64,000 nucleotides of DNA from NCBI GenBank assembly GCA_963383645.1, contig OY726566.1, positions 100,307,802 to 100,371,801 on the forward strand, read 5' to 3'. The DNA is from Muscardinus avellanarius (lineage: Eukaryota; Chordata; Mammalia; Rodentia; Gliridae). Within the stretch, counting starts at the first letter, position 1, and the number at the start of each line of letters is the position of its first letter. A program made the translations under genes and the position numbers. Positions 55,238 to 64,000 of this stretch are shown in pieces. Under the pieces are notes generated by a model. That model worked only from the letters and a program-made list of their open reading frames with translations, searched no databases and was not told the origin of the DNA.

Positions 55238-55334
55238 TTCCTCATCTGCCAGACATTGGAAGTCTAGAGTGTGCCCCTGCTACTTCCCTGGAAGGACCAG
55301 GCCAAGGAAAGTGCTGAGCTTTGAATAGAGACTT

Positions 55335-55530
55335 GCAGGGGGGAGAGTGTTTGCCCAAGAACAGAATCCTGGTTGTGCCATGGTGTCCTTGATACTTATT
55401 CTTCTGTTGTGGGTTTCCCATCTGTAAAATGAGCCTAGTAATACCTACCTTTTTGGGCCATGGTGATTCTAGAGCCAATGTTGTAAAGTTCTCAACTATC
55501 TCAGTTAGTTAATCTCAGCTTTATCATAAG
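55335..55530 (-). repeat. MIR-like fragment, antisense
   Basis: gggtttcccatctgtaaaat, gagcctagtaatacctacctt and ttctagagccaatgttgtaa match the antisense MIR (tttcctcatctgtaaaatggggataataatagtacctacc). Confidence 0.6.
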
Positions 55531-55659
55531 GATTATATCCAGGGGAAGTGTATTTAAAAATAATATGAACTGTATAGCTATATGATTTTACTGCTCATAC
55601 TCTCTTGCCTAATGAACTATATGGTTTGTGACTCTTATTATCATTACTTCTAGAATCAT

Positions 55660-56245
55660 CTCCATCATCACCACCAGTACCTTATTACCACTACCACCAT
55701 CACCAGCATCCCCACCAATACCACCATCATCACTGCCACTATCACCATCAACACCACCACCATCATCATTATCCATACCATCACCGTCACCACCACCATC
55801 ACCAGCATCCCCACCAATACCACCATCATCACTACCACTATCACCATCAACACCACCATCATCATTATCCACACCCACACTGTCACCATCACCATCACCA
55901 GCATCCCCACCAACACCACCATCATCACTACCACTATCACCATCAACACCACCACCATCATCATTATCCACATCACCACCATTACCACCACTGTCTCTAC
56001 CACCATGACCATCACCACCACCATCATCATTATCCACACTTCCATCATCGTCAACACCACCACTGTCTCCACCACAGTAACCACCACTGTCCACCACCAT
56101 CACCATCATCATCACCACTGTATCTACCACCATCACCATCATCACTACCACTGTCTCTACCATACCACCATCATCACCACCACCACCACCATCTCCACTA
56201 CCATCACCACCATTACTGCTGCCATTATCACCATCACCATCACTA
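55660..56245. repeat. CAC/CAT minisatellite with 96-99-bp higher-order unit
   Basis: Trinucleotide-type array of cac, cat, cca and related triplets. A longer unit beginning accagcatcc recurs at 55,702, 55,801 and 55,897 (spacing 99 and 96 bp), each copy containing tatcaccatcaacaccacc. Because the period is divisible by three, both strands carry long stop-free frames (Asp/Gly-rich on minus, Pro/Ser-rich and Thr-rich on plus); these are not genes. Confidence 0.95.
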
Positions 56246-56249
56246 AAAA

Positions 56250-56470
56250 CATCAAGAAGAAATACTTATTGGACTTAGATACCAAATACTGTTACAAATG
56301 CTGTATAAGTATTTACTCAGTACTCATAAAATCTCTATGAAATATTCAAACTTCCTTGGATTTATTTTCAACATCAAAACTTTCACTTTGTAGGTGACAA
56401 ATGTAAGTTTTAGAGATGATCAATAATCTGCCCAAGGTCACAGAATTAATAAGTGACGACAGAACTTCCG
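56250..56470 (+). repeat. MIR ancient SINE
   Basis: acttattggacttagatacc, atactgttacaaatgctgta, tcagtactcataaaatctct, actttgtaggtgacaaatgt, ataatctgcccaaggtcaca and gaattaataagtgac fit the MIR consensus in order. Confidence 0.75.
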
Positions 56471-56474
56471 TTCT

Positions 56475-57575
56475 ATACTTTTGGCTATGTCTTTCAGGTT
56501 ATTTATGTGTGTGCTTTTATAGCTGTGTGTCTGTGTATATATGTGTTTCTATATAGGTCAGTGAATACTTTGGCATTTTGACAACGAGGAGGTCATTGGA
56601 CCCTTTTAGTCTTTTGCAATCAACAGAGGCAGAAAATAGTTAAGAGAGACCCAGCAGATACCAGAGATGGTTTGATATTTGAAAAAGCAAGGTTATTTTT
56701 GCAGTTTTGTGATAGAAATTAATTAGAGCAATAGCGGTGTAAGGAAGGGGAAGGACAGTAAAATTTTGGTCATAATGTAGTTAAAACCTTTACAAATAAG
56801 CTTATTTTATTGAAAAGTGATTATCATCGGTGGAGAAATGCTGTAAATTAGTCAATGATATGATCAAAATTTCTCTCAACCTTTCCTTTTATTTATTCCC
56901 AATTTTGTTTTCTTCCTTGGAAATCAAAGAAGCATATAAAAGTAATCTTTGAGATTCAAATTAGAGAGTGCTATTATTTTGGCCAGAAAAACCTCATTAA
57001 TATGGTTAATAATGAAAACCCCCGTAACCCTAGAGTGCCTGCCCTCTCTTTGACATTGACTGGTAATGGAAGGAAGGCAGGGGCAAGGCCTGTTGTCTTA
57101 CCCTGTTTAAATAAAAAATCAAAGAAAATTCCATGTTCAGTGATTCCAGGCCCCAATGTCACACTGCCTGTCAGGTCTGGACTGCTTGGCTTTTTGTGAG
57201 TGAGTTCGTGATGATCAGTGTTGGGAGTCATAGAGCTCTAGTCAGTCCTCCCCGCAGCCAGCAACTGGGCCACGTGTTGGGAAGTATATGGAGTGTACAG
57301 AGGGTGACCCCAGCTGGCTGGATCCGCCTACCTCTCCCAACTGTTAAGACCACTGTAGGCTGGTCAGTGAAGACAGCTCTGCATAAAAAGTCATATTTTT
57401 TTCATATTTTAGTAAACAGGGCCTCAGAAGGATGTTTGCTCTGGGTACATTTCTCGCCTGTCACAATTAATTGTACAATAGGGAGCTATCTCTTACCCAT
57501 AAGCTGAAGTTATCAGTTAATTTGTAACTAGTGATTTCAGAAACCTATGGGGACTTCTGTGGCAGGTGTTGGGAG
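56475..57575. other. Unique sequence
   Basis: No gene or repeat recognised. Confidence 0.4.
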
Positions 57576-57579
57576 AGAA

Positions 57580-57581
<2 letters not shown>

Positions 57582-57620
<39 letters not shown>
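57582..57620. repeat. (GT)n microsatellite
   Basis: About 19 GT units. Confidence 0.96.
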
Positions 57621-57624
57621 TTTA

Positions 57625-58105
57625 ACAGGTAGCGGTGTACTGTAAATCTGTGCAGGGAAGTTTCCTCACACCCAGGCTGGAGACTGTTAGAGCAAAACCT
57701 GCCCTTGGAACTGCTTTCTGAACGTCTGACTTTCTTCTCACTGAGGAGTGGAAAGATGGTTCTTCCAAGGGAAGGAGTCTGAACCCAGAGGTGGGTCATT
57801 TCAGCAAGGACATCTCACACAGCCTGCGCTAGGCAGCAGTCTCTGGGACCCACCAGACTGGATCAAGAGGAAGGGCAGTGTGGTGCAGTGGGCAGGCCTG
57901 GGCCACGGCATCCAGAGCTGAGCAGTCAGCAGGTGGTAGAAGTTGGTTATGGTTCAGGAAACAGTGGCCCCAGCTACTGGGGTAGATAGGGATTTCAAAA
58001 GTCAGGCAATGCAGGGGGTCAGAAAACCAAGGCCATATTGCCAGCAAGAGATCTACTAAAAGGGGTTAAAATTAGCAAAGGGGATTTTTTTGAATCTGTA
58101 GCTTC
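57625..58105. other. Unique sequence
   Basis: No gene or clear repeat recognised. Confidence 0.4.
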
Positions 58106-58107
58106 AA

Positions 58108-58650
58108 GGCATTTATTTATTTATTTACTTAGTTAATTTTTATTGGTACATTGTAGTCATACATATAATGGGGTACAAGATGGTAGAGGCATACATGCTC
58201 ACAGCACTCACTTAGTTCTTGCCCATTTCCCACCCCATTCCCTCTCCCTCCCTCCTTCTCATGTTTGGCTTAGTGATTGACTTTGACATGTTTATGAATG
58301 TACATCATGTACATTAGGGAATTTCCCTTTTCCCTCCTCCTATCACTTTCCGATAGGCCATCTTATTTGCTCCTCTATGGTTTCTCCTTCTTAGTCTAGA
58401 GTTCCTCTTTTGACCCATTTTCTTCCTAGCCTCTATATATTAGGGAGAGCACCTGCTTTTTTTTTTTTTTTTTTTACTTTTTTGTGACTGACTAATCTCA
58501 CTTAGCATAATGTTCTTCAGGTCCATCCATTTCCCTGCAGATGACATAATTTTGTTCTTTATGGATGAGTAAAATTCCATTGTGTACATATCCCACAGTT
58601 TTGTAATCCATTTATCTGTTGTTGGACATCTTGGCTGACATTTTAAAAAT
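58108..58650 (-). mobile_element. L1 3' end (ORF2 C-terminus plus 3'UTR)
   Basis: On the plus strand: attta-rich tail, ttttattggtacattgtag, tcatacatataatggggtac, ggcttagtgattgactttg, then aatctcacttagcataatgt, gtaaaattccattgtgtac and ccacagttttgtaatccat, which is antisense ORF2 C-terminus with the reverse of MEFYSSIK. A T20 run interrupts it at about 58,458-58,477. 5'-truncated. Confidence 0.82.
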
Positions 58651-59084
58651 AGAGAGTTCAAAAATTTGGTGGTGCAAATATAAAATCAAATAGAAAAGTA
58701 GGCATTTATGTGCTTTACAAAAAATACTTGAACACTGAAGCAAATTTCTACCCATCTTCAAGGATTTGTCACCACTGTGTCAGAAGCTAGTCCTCGATGA
58801 TGCTGTAGGTGCGGGGGCAGGCAGTGGAGAGCACCCACTGGGGGTGGGGGCAGGCAGAGGCAGAGGGGGAAGGCAGGTAGAACCCCGTGCAGCCACAGGC
58901 TGCCCTTGAGTGGAGCAGCTCATGCTAGTAGAAAGTACAAAACATTTGCTGCAAGCTGGCTTGAAGTCAAAGGCAGGACGTCTGGGCGAGTTGGAGAAGG
59001 TCATTTTGTGAAGGCCTTGGACTTGGACCAAGATTAAATTAAAACATGATCATTGTTAGGCATGATCTGATGAAAGAAATACTG

Positions 59085-59470
59085 TAGTAGACAGTATAAT
59101 AGCTCCCCCTCCATGCCACCTGCCTGCTGATCCCTGGAACCTGTGAACATGTCGCCTTACATGGGAAATGGGACTTTGCTGATGTGATTAGGTTAGCAGT
59201 GATTTGAAGAAGCTATACTTTTGGCTTTGAAGGTGGGGAAAGGTCATGAACCAAGAAATACTGACAGCTTCTAGAGGCTAGACTAGAGGAAGGAAAGAGA
59301 CTTTCCCCTGGGGACTCCTGAGGGAGCATGGTTCAAGTGAGACTTTGAATACAGTCCAGTGAATCCAGCTTGGACTTCTGACCTACATACCTGTAAGATA
59401 CTAAGTTTGCATTGTTTTAAGCTGTTAGAATTATGATAATTTGTTATAGCAGCAATAGAAAACTAATACT
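59085..59470 (+). mobile_element. MLT1 MaLR LTR with internal deletion
   Basis: cctggaacctgtgaacatgt, cgccttacatgggaaatggg, actttgctgatgtgattagg, catgaaccaagaaatactga, cagcttctagaggctag, cagtgaatccagcttggact, tctgacctacatacctgta, ttgttttaagctgttag, ataatttgttatagcagcaa and tagaaaactaatac follow MLT1 in order. The middle part (intergenic-strand repeats around the usual gaggcagg block) is missing. Solo LTR; no viral genes. Confidence 0.85.
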
Positions 59471-59656
59471 GGTACCATATACATACATAGATGGTACCAG
59501 TACATATATATATTGCTGAGCTACTTATTTCTTTTAACAACTCGGTCCAGAAATTTTATATACAAATTCTGTTATTATAGTTTAGTTTATATAACACATT
59601 ATTGGCATCATGTTTAAATAAGAATTAATATTATTGAAAAGAGTAAAACTGCTTAG

Positions 59657-60080
59657 AGCAATGTATGGGAGTGCACACCTGTAATCTCTGTACTTGGAAG
59701 GCTGAGACAGAAGGATTGCAGGTTGGAGGCCAGCCTAGCAACTTTGCAAGACCCTCAGCAATTTAGCATGACCCTGTTTGTTTGTTTGTTTGGTTGGTTG
59801 GTTTTGGTGGTACTGGGGTTCCTGGAAACCCTTCTACTTCCGGGCTACACTCCCAGACCTATTTTTATACTTTTTTACTTGGAAACAGGGTCTCTTAAGC
59901 CAGCGTGGCTGCCTTTAAACCTGCACGATCCTACTGTCTTTGTCTCCAAAGTGCAGGAATTAAAAGTGTGCTCCACCATGCCCTGCATGACCCTGTTTAA
60001 AAGTAAAAAATAAAAAGTAAAAAAGGCTGTGGGTGTATCTCAGGGGTAGAGTGCCCCTGGGTTCAATCCCTAGTACCCCT
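59657..60080 (+). mobile_element. B1-dID SINE interrupted by a second SINE
   Basis: Outer element: cacacctgtaatctctgtac ... atttagcatgaccctgttt (to 59,779) and, after the insertion, aaaagtaaaaaataaaaagt, ggctgtgggtgtatctcag, ggttcaatccctagtacccc (59,985-60,080). Confidence 0.88.
59766..59998 (-). mobile_element. B1-dID SINE nested in another, with 14-bp target-site duplication
   Basis: Inner antisense element at about 59,803-59,984: ggtggtactggggttcctgg, cttccgggctacactcccag, gtctcttaagccagcgtggc, ctccaccatgccctg. The tail is (TTTG)n(TTGG)n. Perfect direct repeats gcatgaccctgttt lie at 59,766-59,779 and 59,985-59,998. Confidence 0.93.
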
Positions 60081-60085
60081 CCCCC

Positions 60086-60980
60086 GAAAATAAACCTGCT
60101 TTGCTCCAAATCACCTATGTCAATAAATGTCCTATTCTTCTCAGAGGACCCTAAACTATGGCCATACCACCACCTGTTGGCAACAGTCTTCACTTTAGAA
60201 AAAATATTTAAGGAAAGCACAAAACACATCAGCAGAACTGCAACAGAAAAACACTCAAGTAACCAATAAAATTAAATTTAAAGCAAAGGTCATACCTTGA
60301 CATAAACCTCTACCTAATATTCTGGCAGGTAATGGATGTATTTTGTAAATATTGCACGAGTCTAGTTCACTTTCAGAAAATAGCCTGTCCCCTTCACAGG
60401 TACATACAGAATACCATTGGACTATATTTTTGTACCCGTGTGTTCCCAACAATGTCACTAAATCTGAAACTCATGGCTCCCCTCCCCTAGATCAGAAACA
60501 AAGACAAGCTTTAAAACAATGTCACTTGCAGCCCCAAAATACTGAGATCAATGCACAGAAACATATATGAACCTTCACAACAAATCCACACATAAAAGTA
60601 GACGAGAAGGAAGCGAATCTTCTACTTTCTTCCTCCAGAGCTGTTTCTGACCCCATTTGGAGTTATCGATGCACAAGCTGGAGAGAAAGATGCAAACTGC
60701 TTGCTGGTTGTTGTTGCTATGGAAACTGGCAGAGACAAAAGGCCGCAAAAATGAAGGAATAAGATGACATCTAGGGATGAAAAAAAAATAAAACAAAATG
60801 GGGTTTTCTTTCTTCCTCTCGCCATTGTGCCACTGTGACTAGGCAAATGCTGTGGTTTATTAAGCCACTAAGGGCTGAAGAGGGAAATATGAAGAAGAAA
60901 TATAAGATTTTTGCCTTCTTGGCACTTGTTTCATCTGTGTAATTCAATTAAGAATCACTTCTTCTCTTAAGAAAGTGAAG
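60086..60980. other. Unique sequence with an X-box-like site
   Basis: No gene recognised. gttgctatggaaac at 60,713-60,726 resembles an RFX X-box. AT-rich sequence of this block could be a conserved element. Confidence 0.4.
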
Positions 60981-60982
60981 CG

Positions 60983-61165
60983 TACAGGTGTGGAGGTACA
61001 CTCCTGTACTCCCAGTCCTTGGGAGGCTTAGGCAGGAGAGCAGGAGGTTCAAGGCCAGCTTCAGCAACATAGTGAGACGCTTAGCAACTTAGTGAGACCC
61101 TGTTTCAAACTAAAATAGGGTTGGGGTGTAGCTTGGAGATAGAATGCCCCTGATTCAAATCCTTT
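60983..61165 (+). mobile_element. B1-dID SINE, nearly full length
   Basis: tacaggtgtggaggtacact, B1 body, short linker tttcaaactaaaat, ID-like part gggttggggtgtagcttgg, end tgattcaaatcc. Tail is GAAG-rich. Confidence 0.88.
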
Positions 61166-61167
61166 AA

Positions 61168-61235
61168 TCAAAAAGAAAGAGTGAAAAGAAGGAAGAAGGG
61201 AAAGAAGGAGGGAGAGAGAGAAGGAAAGAAGATAG
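61168..61235. repeat. Purine-rich (GAAG/GGGA)n tail
   Basis: aaagaaagagtgaaaagaagg followed by gaaggagggagagagagaag, grown from the SINE tail. Confidence 0.85.
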
Positions 61236-61239
61236 GGAG

Positions 61240-61870
61240 AAACATCTACCCAGAGGTGGGACGAAGGTGGCATGCCCATCTCTCATTTCTCTCTAGAGAA
61301 GAGACATGACTATTCAGCTCTCTGCGAGGACCATCTCTCTAGCCAGCAGACTGCCAGCCTTTGACTGGATGGTTTCCATCTCTCAAGGCCAAGGAGTGGC
61401 CGCCTGCACAGCGGCTGGAAGGCGGGGTAGCCTGCCGACTCAGGTGGCTGCCAGCTCTCCTGTCTAGTGACTTGGCGATGAAGTGTTCAGCCATTCAGTT
61501 TAGGGAAAATGGGACTGCATTTCAAATGCAACCCTATTACAACTACGGAAATAAAATGATGGCAAGGGAAAGCCCAGGAAGTTTCCACTGCCTCTCACCT
61601 GCCCCTTTCTGCCTTGATCTGAGATACTTCCCACACTTGGGATTTCAATGTCTTTTTTTCCTTTTAAAAAAATTAGTCTTGATTTCTCCAGTATCTTCTG
61701 GTAGAAATTTACAAATTGTGTCAAAAATATGACTTCAGAACAAACATGTGATGAACAAAAGAGGAGTCATAGGTCTTTAGGTAATTATTGCTCCCAACCT
61801 CTCTGATGTTGGGTAAGTGAATATCTGACTGATGTTTCTCAGACGTAACCATCTAAGCCAGGAGAAGAGG
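61240..61870. other. Unique sequence
   Basis: No gene recognised; a 123-codon frame at 61,361-61,732 has no known domain. Confidence 0.4.
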
Positions 61871-61873
61871 AGT

Positions 61874-62800
61874 CTTTTTTTCTTTGATAGTTTCATCATA
61901 CTGTTTGTACATCATATTGAGGTATAGGACACATGAGGACAAGAGTTTAAATGTACACAACACTTGGTATATTTCCCTCCGAATCCCACCCCTTCCCTCC
62001 CATCGCCTGTACATGTCACTGGAATTGGGATTGGTAATTTCATATACATAACGCTGAAACATTTGAACAATTACCTTCTTTATGTCTCTAACACCCCTCT
62101 TCCCTCCCCTAAGCCCCCTCCATCTCTCCACTGGAGTGTCTGCTCCTCGCTCTGAGATCTCTTTTGTTTCCCGATTCCTATCTAGCTTTCACATAGGAGA
62201 GAAAACATACAACTATTCACTCTCTGAGACTGGCTAATCTTGCTCAGCATAATATTCTCAAGTTCCTCTCATTTTCTGGCAAATGGCATAATTTTGTTTT
62301 TCTTTATGGCTGAGCAGAGTTTCATTGTGTGTTTGCACTACAGTTTTGTGATCCACTCATCTGCTGATAGACACCTAGGCTGGTCCCATGATTCGGCTTT
62401 TGTGAATTGTGCTGCTATAAACGTGGATATGCATGCATTGCTATAAGATTCTGACTTTTATTCTTTTTGAAAGATGCCCAGGAGTGGCATAACTGGGTCA
62501 TATGGTGGTTCTAGTCCCAATATTCTGAGAAAACTCCATTGTGATCTCCATAGTGGCTGTACTAGTTTGCAGTCCCATCAACAATGTATAAGAGTTTTCA
62601 TTTCCCCACATCCTCACCAGCAGTTATTATTGTTTATGTTCTTGATGATCGCCATTCGACCCCAAGTTAGATGGAATCTCAGTGTAATTTTGATTTGCAT
62701 TTTCCTGATTGCTAATGATGTTGAACACTTTTTTAAAAATATATTTATTGACCATATTTGTATTTCTTCTTTTGAGAAGTGGGATTCTTTTTTAAATACA
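61874..62800 (-). mobile_element. L1 3' end (about 0.9 kb: ORF2 C-terminus plus 3'UTR)
   Basis: On the plus strand: 3'UTR (agtttcatcatactgtttgt, gaggtataggacacatgagg), then actggctaatcttgctcagc, gcccaggagtggcataactg, ggatctcc/tgatctccatagtggctg and ccacatcctcaccagcagtt, the antisense ORF2 C-terminus. It is homologous to the 20.4-20.9-kb L1 region but diverged, so of a different age or subfamily. 5'-truncated at about 62,800. Confidence 0.88.
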
Positions 62801-63014
62801 CATATTAAGCTAGACATGGTGGCTCGCTCCTCTAATCTCAGTACTTAATAGGCTGAGAAGGCTACCAAGATTTGAGGCTGGCCTCAAAAATCTTAGCGAG
62901 ACCCTTAGCAACCTAGTTAGATCCTGTTTAAAAAAATACAAAAGTCTAGGGGGGGTAGCTTGGATGTAGAATGCCCCTGGGTTCAACCTCTAGTACCAAA
63001 AAAATTCATATTAA
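62801..63014 (+). mobile_element. B1-dID SINE, full length, at the end of the L1
   Basis: tagacatggtggctcgctcc, B1 body, linker tttaaaaaaatacaaaagtc, ID-like part gggggtagcttggatgtag, end ggttcaacctctagtacc. Direct repeats catattaa at 62,801-62,808 and 63,007-63,014 may be the target-site duplication. Confidence 0.87.
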
Positions 63015-63570
63015 AATCATATTTATGGATTCTCTTCTCAGACCTTCTAAGTGAGGACTCCCTTGGGATAGGCCTAGGGGATAACCTTATTTTACAAATG
63101 CTCATGTTTTCCTTAAGATCAAGTTTCTTCTAGCCTGGGTCTTCCCAGAGGCCTTTGGAAAGAGTTGAACATTTAGGATAAAGTTTCTTCATGCTGGTTG
63201 TTCAACCCCTTGGTTGACAAGGAATCTCTTTTGGGCAATTCTAAGTAAATCCCCCTCTCTAGGACAGCGAGAAGAGCAAGCTCGATATCCGCTTTCAACA
63301 AAACTCTTCTCACACATGATGACTCAATCACTCCTGGCTTTTTTCCATTTGCGTTTCTGCACTCAGTGAGGTGTGAAACTCTCTGACCTATCTCACATCG
63401 CTGCGGTCTTCAGTTTCTCTCAGCTTGATTGACGACTCTGCCCACTGCTGCCAGGTGCTTCCTGCTACAGAGTTCTCCTGATATCTATTCTGACGGAATG
63501 CCAACTTCCTGTCATTATTTTGTTTTTCGTGGCTCATGTATAGCAGCTCTTCTTAAAACACATTCTACAC
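63015..63570. other. Unique sequence
   Basis: No gene or clear repeat recognised. Confidence 0.4.
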
Positions 63571-63574
63571 TACT

Positions 63575-63775
63575 AGTTCACTAACTTTAGCTGGATTGGA
63601 CTGACTGACCTAGAGGGCTTGCTGAAGCCTGCGTGGCAAGGCCTGCCCCCAAGGTTTATGACTCCTTAGGTCTGGGCTGGGGCATAAGAATGTACATTTC
63701 TAACAAGCTTCCAGGTGATGCTCTTGCTGTTGGTCCAGCCATCATACTTGAGGAAGTGCTGCCCTAGACTCTCCT
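63575..63775 (+). mobile_element. MER5A-type hAT DNA-transposon relic
   Basis: agagggcttgctgaagcctg, ccttaggtctgggctggggc, ataagaatgtacatttctaac, aagcttccaggtgatgctct and tgctgttggtccagccatcat match MER5A (gagggcttgttaaaaca ... ggtctggggtggggcc ... gcatttctaacaagttcccaggtgatgctgatgctgctggtcc). Confidence 0.85.
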
Positions 63776-64000
63776 CCACATCACTGGACCATTAGAACTG
63801 ATTCATCCCCGTACCACTAACCCTCTGCATCTAACAAAGCCAAAGTACAGTAACTAAGTGTTATGCTGAATTGGGCAAATGAAACAGGACACCTCTAAGC
63901 CCTCAGACTGGTCCTGTGGTTCCATCTTTGAGTTTCCAAAGCCAGATGGTCCCCCAGAGAGGGCTATGTATCGGCACTCCCCAAGTCCGTGGCTTATTGT

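Larger units (their letters stand above)
53525..55240 (-). mobile_element. L1 5' half: CpG-rich 5'UTR plus ORF1, ORF2 absent
   Basis: Reading on the minus strand, the element starts near 55,240 with gtgggacttccgggaagatg and has a CpG-rich 5'UTR of about 800 bp. ORF1 (54,433-53,549) follows, and it stops about 25 bp after ORF1. The 5'UTR contains two similar units about 214 bp apart (gaattc at 54,765 and 54,979, each followed by gccgccgg and an atggcgc motif), like tandem promoter monomers of rodent L1s. No ORF2, 3'UTR or poly(A) was found next to it and no flanking duplication was recognised. Confidence 0.85.

Noticed and set aside
55609..56340. 184-codon Asp/Gly-rich minus frame, 139-codon Val/Met-rich minus frame and Pro/Thr-rich plus frames
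   Set aside because: Stop-free because of the triplet minisatellite; no protein family.

Overview
The window is mammalian nuclear DNA and looks like gene-poor intergenic or intronic sequence. No protein-coding exon, tRNA, rRNA or other functional RNA gene could be recognised on either strand. Almost every longer open reading frame falls in a retrotransposon, a microsatellite, or unique DNA with no coding character. The best clue to the organism is the dominant SINE. It is a B1-like (7SL-derived) left part joined by an A-rich linker to an ID-like (tRNA-derived) right part. This is the B1-dID architecture of sciuromorph rodents (squirrels, mountain beaver, dormice). More than twenty copies are present and only one clear free-standing ID element. 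The copies are not the usual ground-squirrel form, so mountain beaver or another non-sciurid sciuromorph is a reasonable but unproven guess.

Layout. Bases 1-7 kb are mostly unique, with one young SINE (2.2 kb) and a MIR relic. Bases 7-15 kb carry SINEs, MIR, L2 and L1M relics around unique DNA. Bases 15.1-16.2 kb form a SINE cluster with trinucleotide arrays seeded at SINE tails. Bases 16.9-24.8 kb are dense in LINE and SINE sequence. The centre is a 5'-truncated L1 (20,064-23,158, minus) with an uninterrupted reverse-transcriptase reading frame of about 810 codons and a perfect 13-bp target-site duplication. It interrupts an older L1M-like element. Bases 25.2-25.4 kb hold four abutting dinucleotide arrays. 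Bases 25.4-33 kb are mostly unique, with an L2 and several SINEs. Bases 33-37.2 kb hold SINEs, inverted L1 pieces and a 150-nt pure polypurine tract. Bases 38-39.3 kb are an antisense L2 followed by a MaLR LTR. Bases 39.3-52.4 kb are mostly unique, with scattered MER, MST-type LTR, SINE, MIR and L2 relics. Bases 52.4-55.2 kb hold an ancient L1 and then a young L1 5' half: CpG-rich 5'UTR with two monomer-like repeats plus ORF1 with one stop, but no ORF2. Bases 55.66-56.25 kb are a CAC/CAT minisatellite with a 96-99-bp higher-order period. Bases 57.5-64 kb carry further L1 3' ends, an MLT1 LTR, a SINE inserted into a SINE, and a MER5A-type relic at the end.

The sequence records layered retrotransposition: Mesozoic MIR, L2 and MER fossils, then MaLR LTRs and L1M, then L1 and B1-dID activity in the rodent lineage. 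Reverse transcriptase and endonuclease from L1 would have mobilised the SINEs, and several SINE tails then grew into microsatellites. I did not find a convincing new gene system. The points most worth following up are a distinctive SINE subfamily with intact target-site duplications, the monomer-bearing half-L1, the polypurine mirror repeat, and a few blocks of unique DNA that look like conserved regulatory elements.
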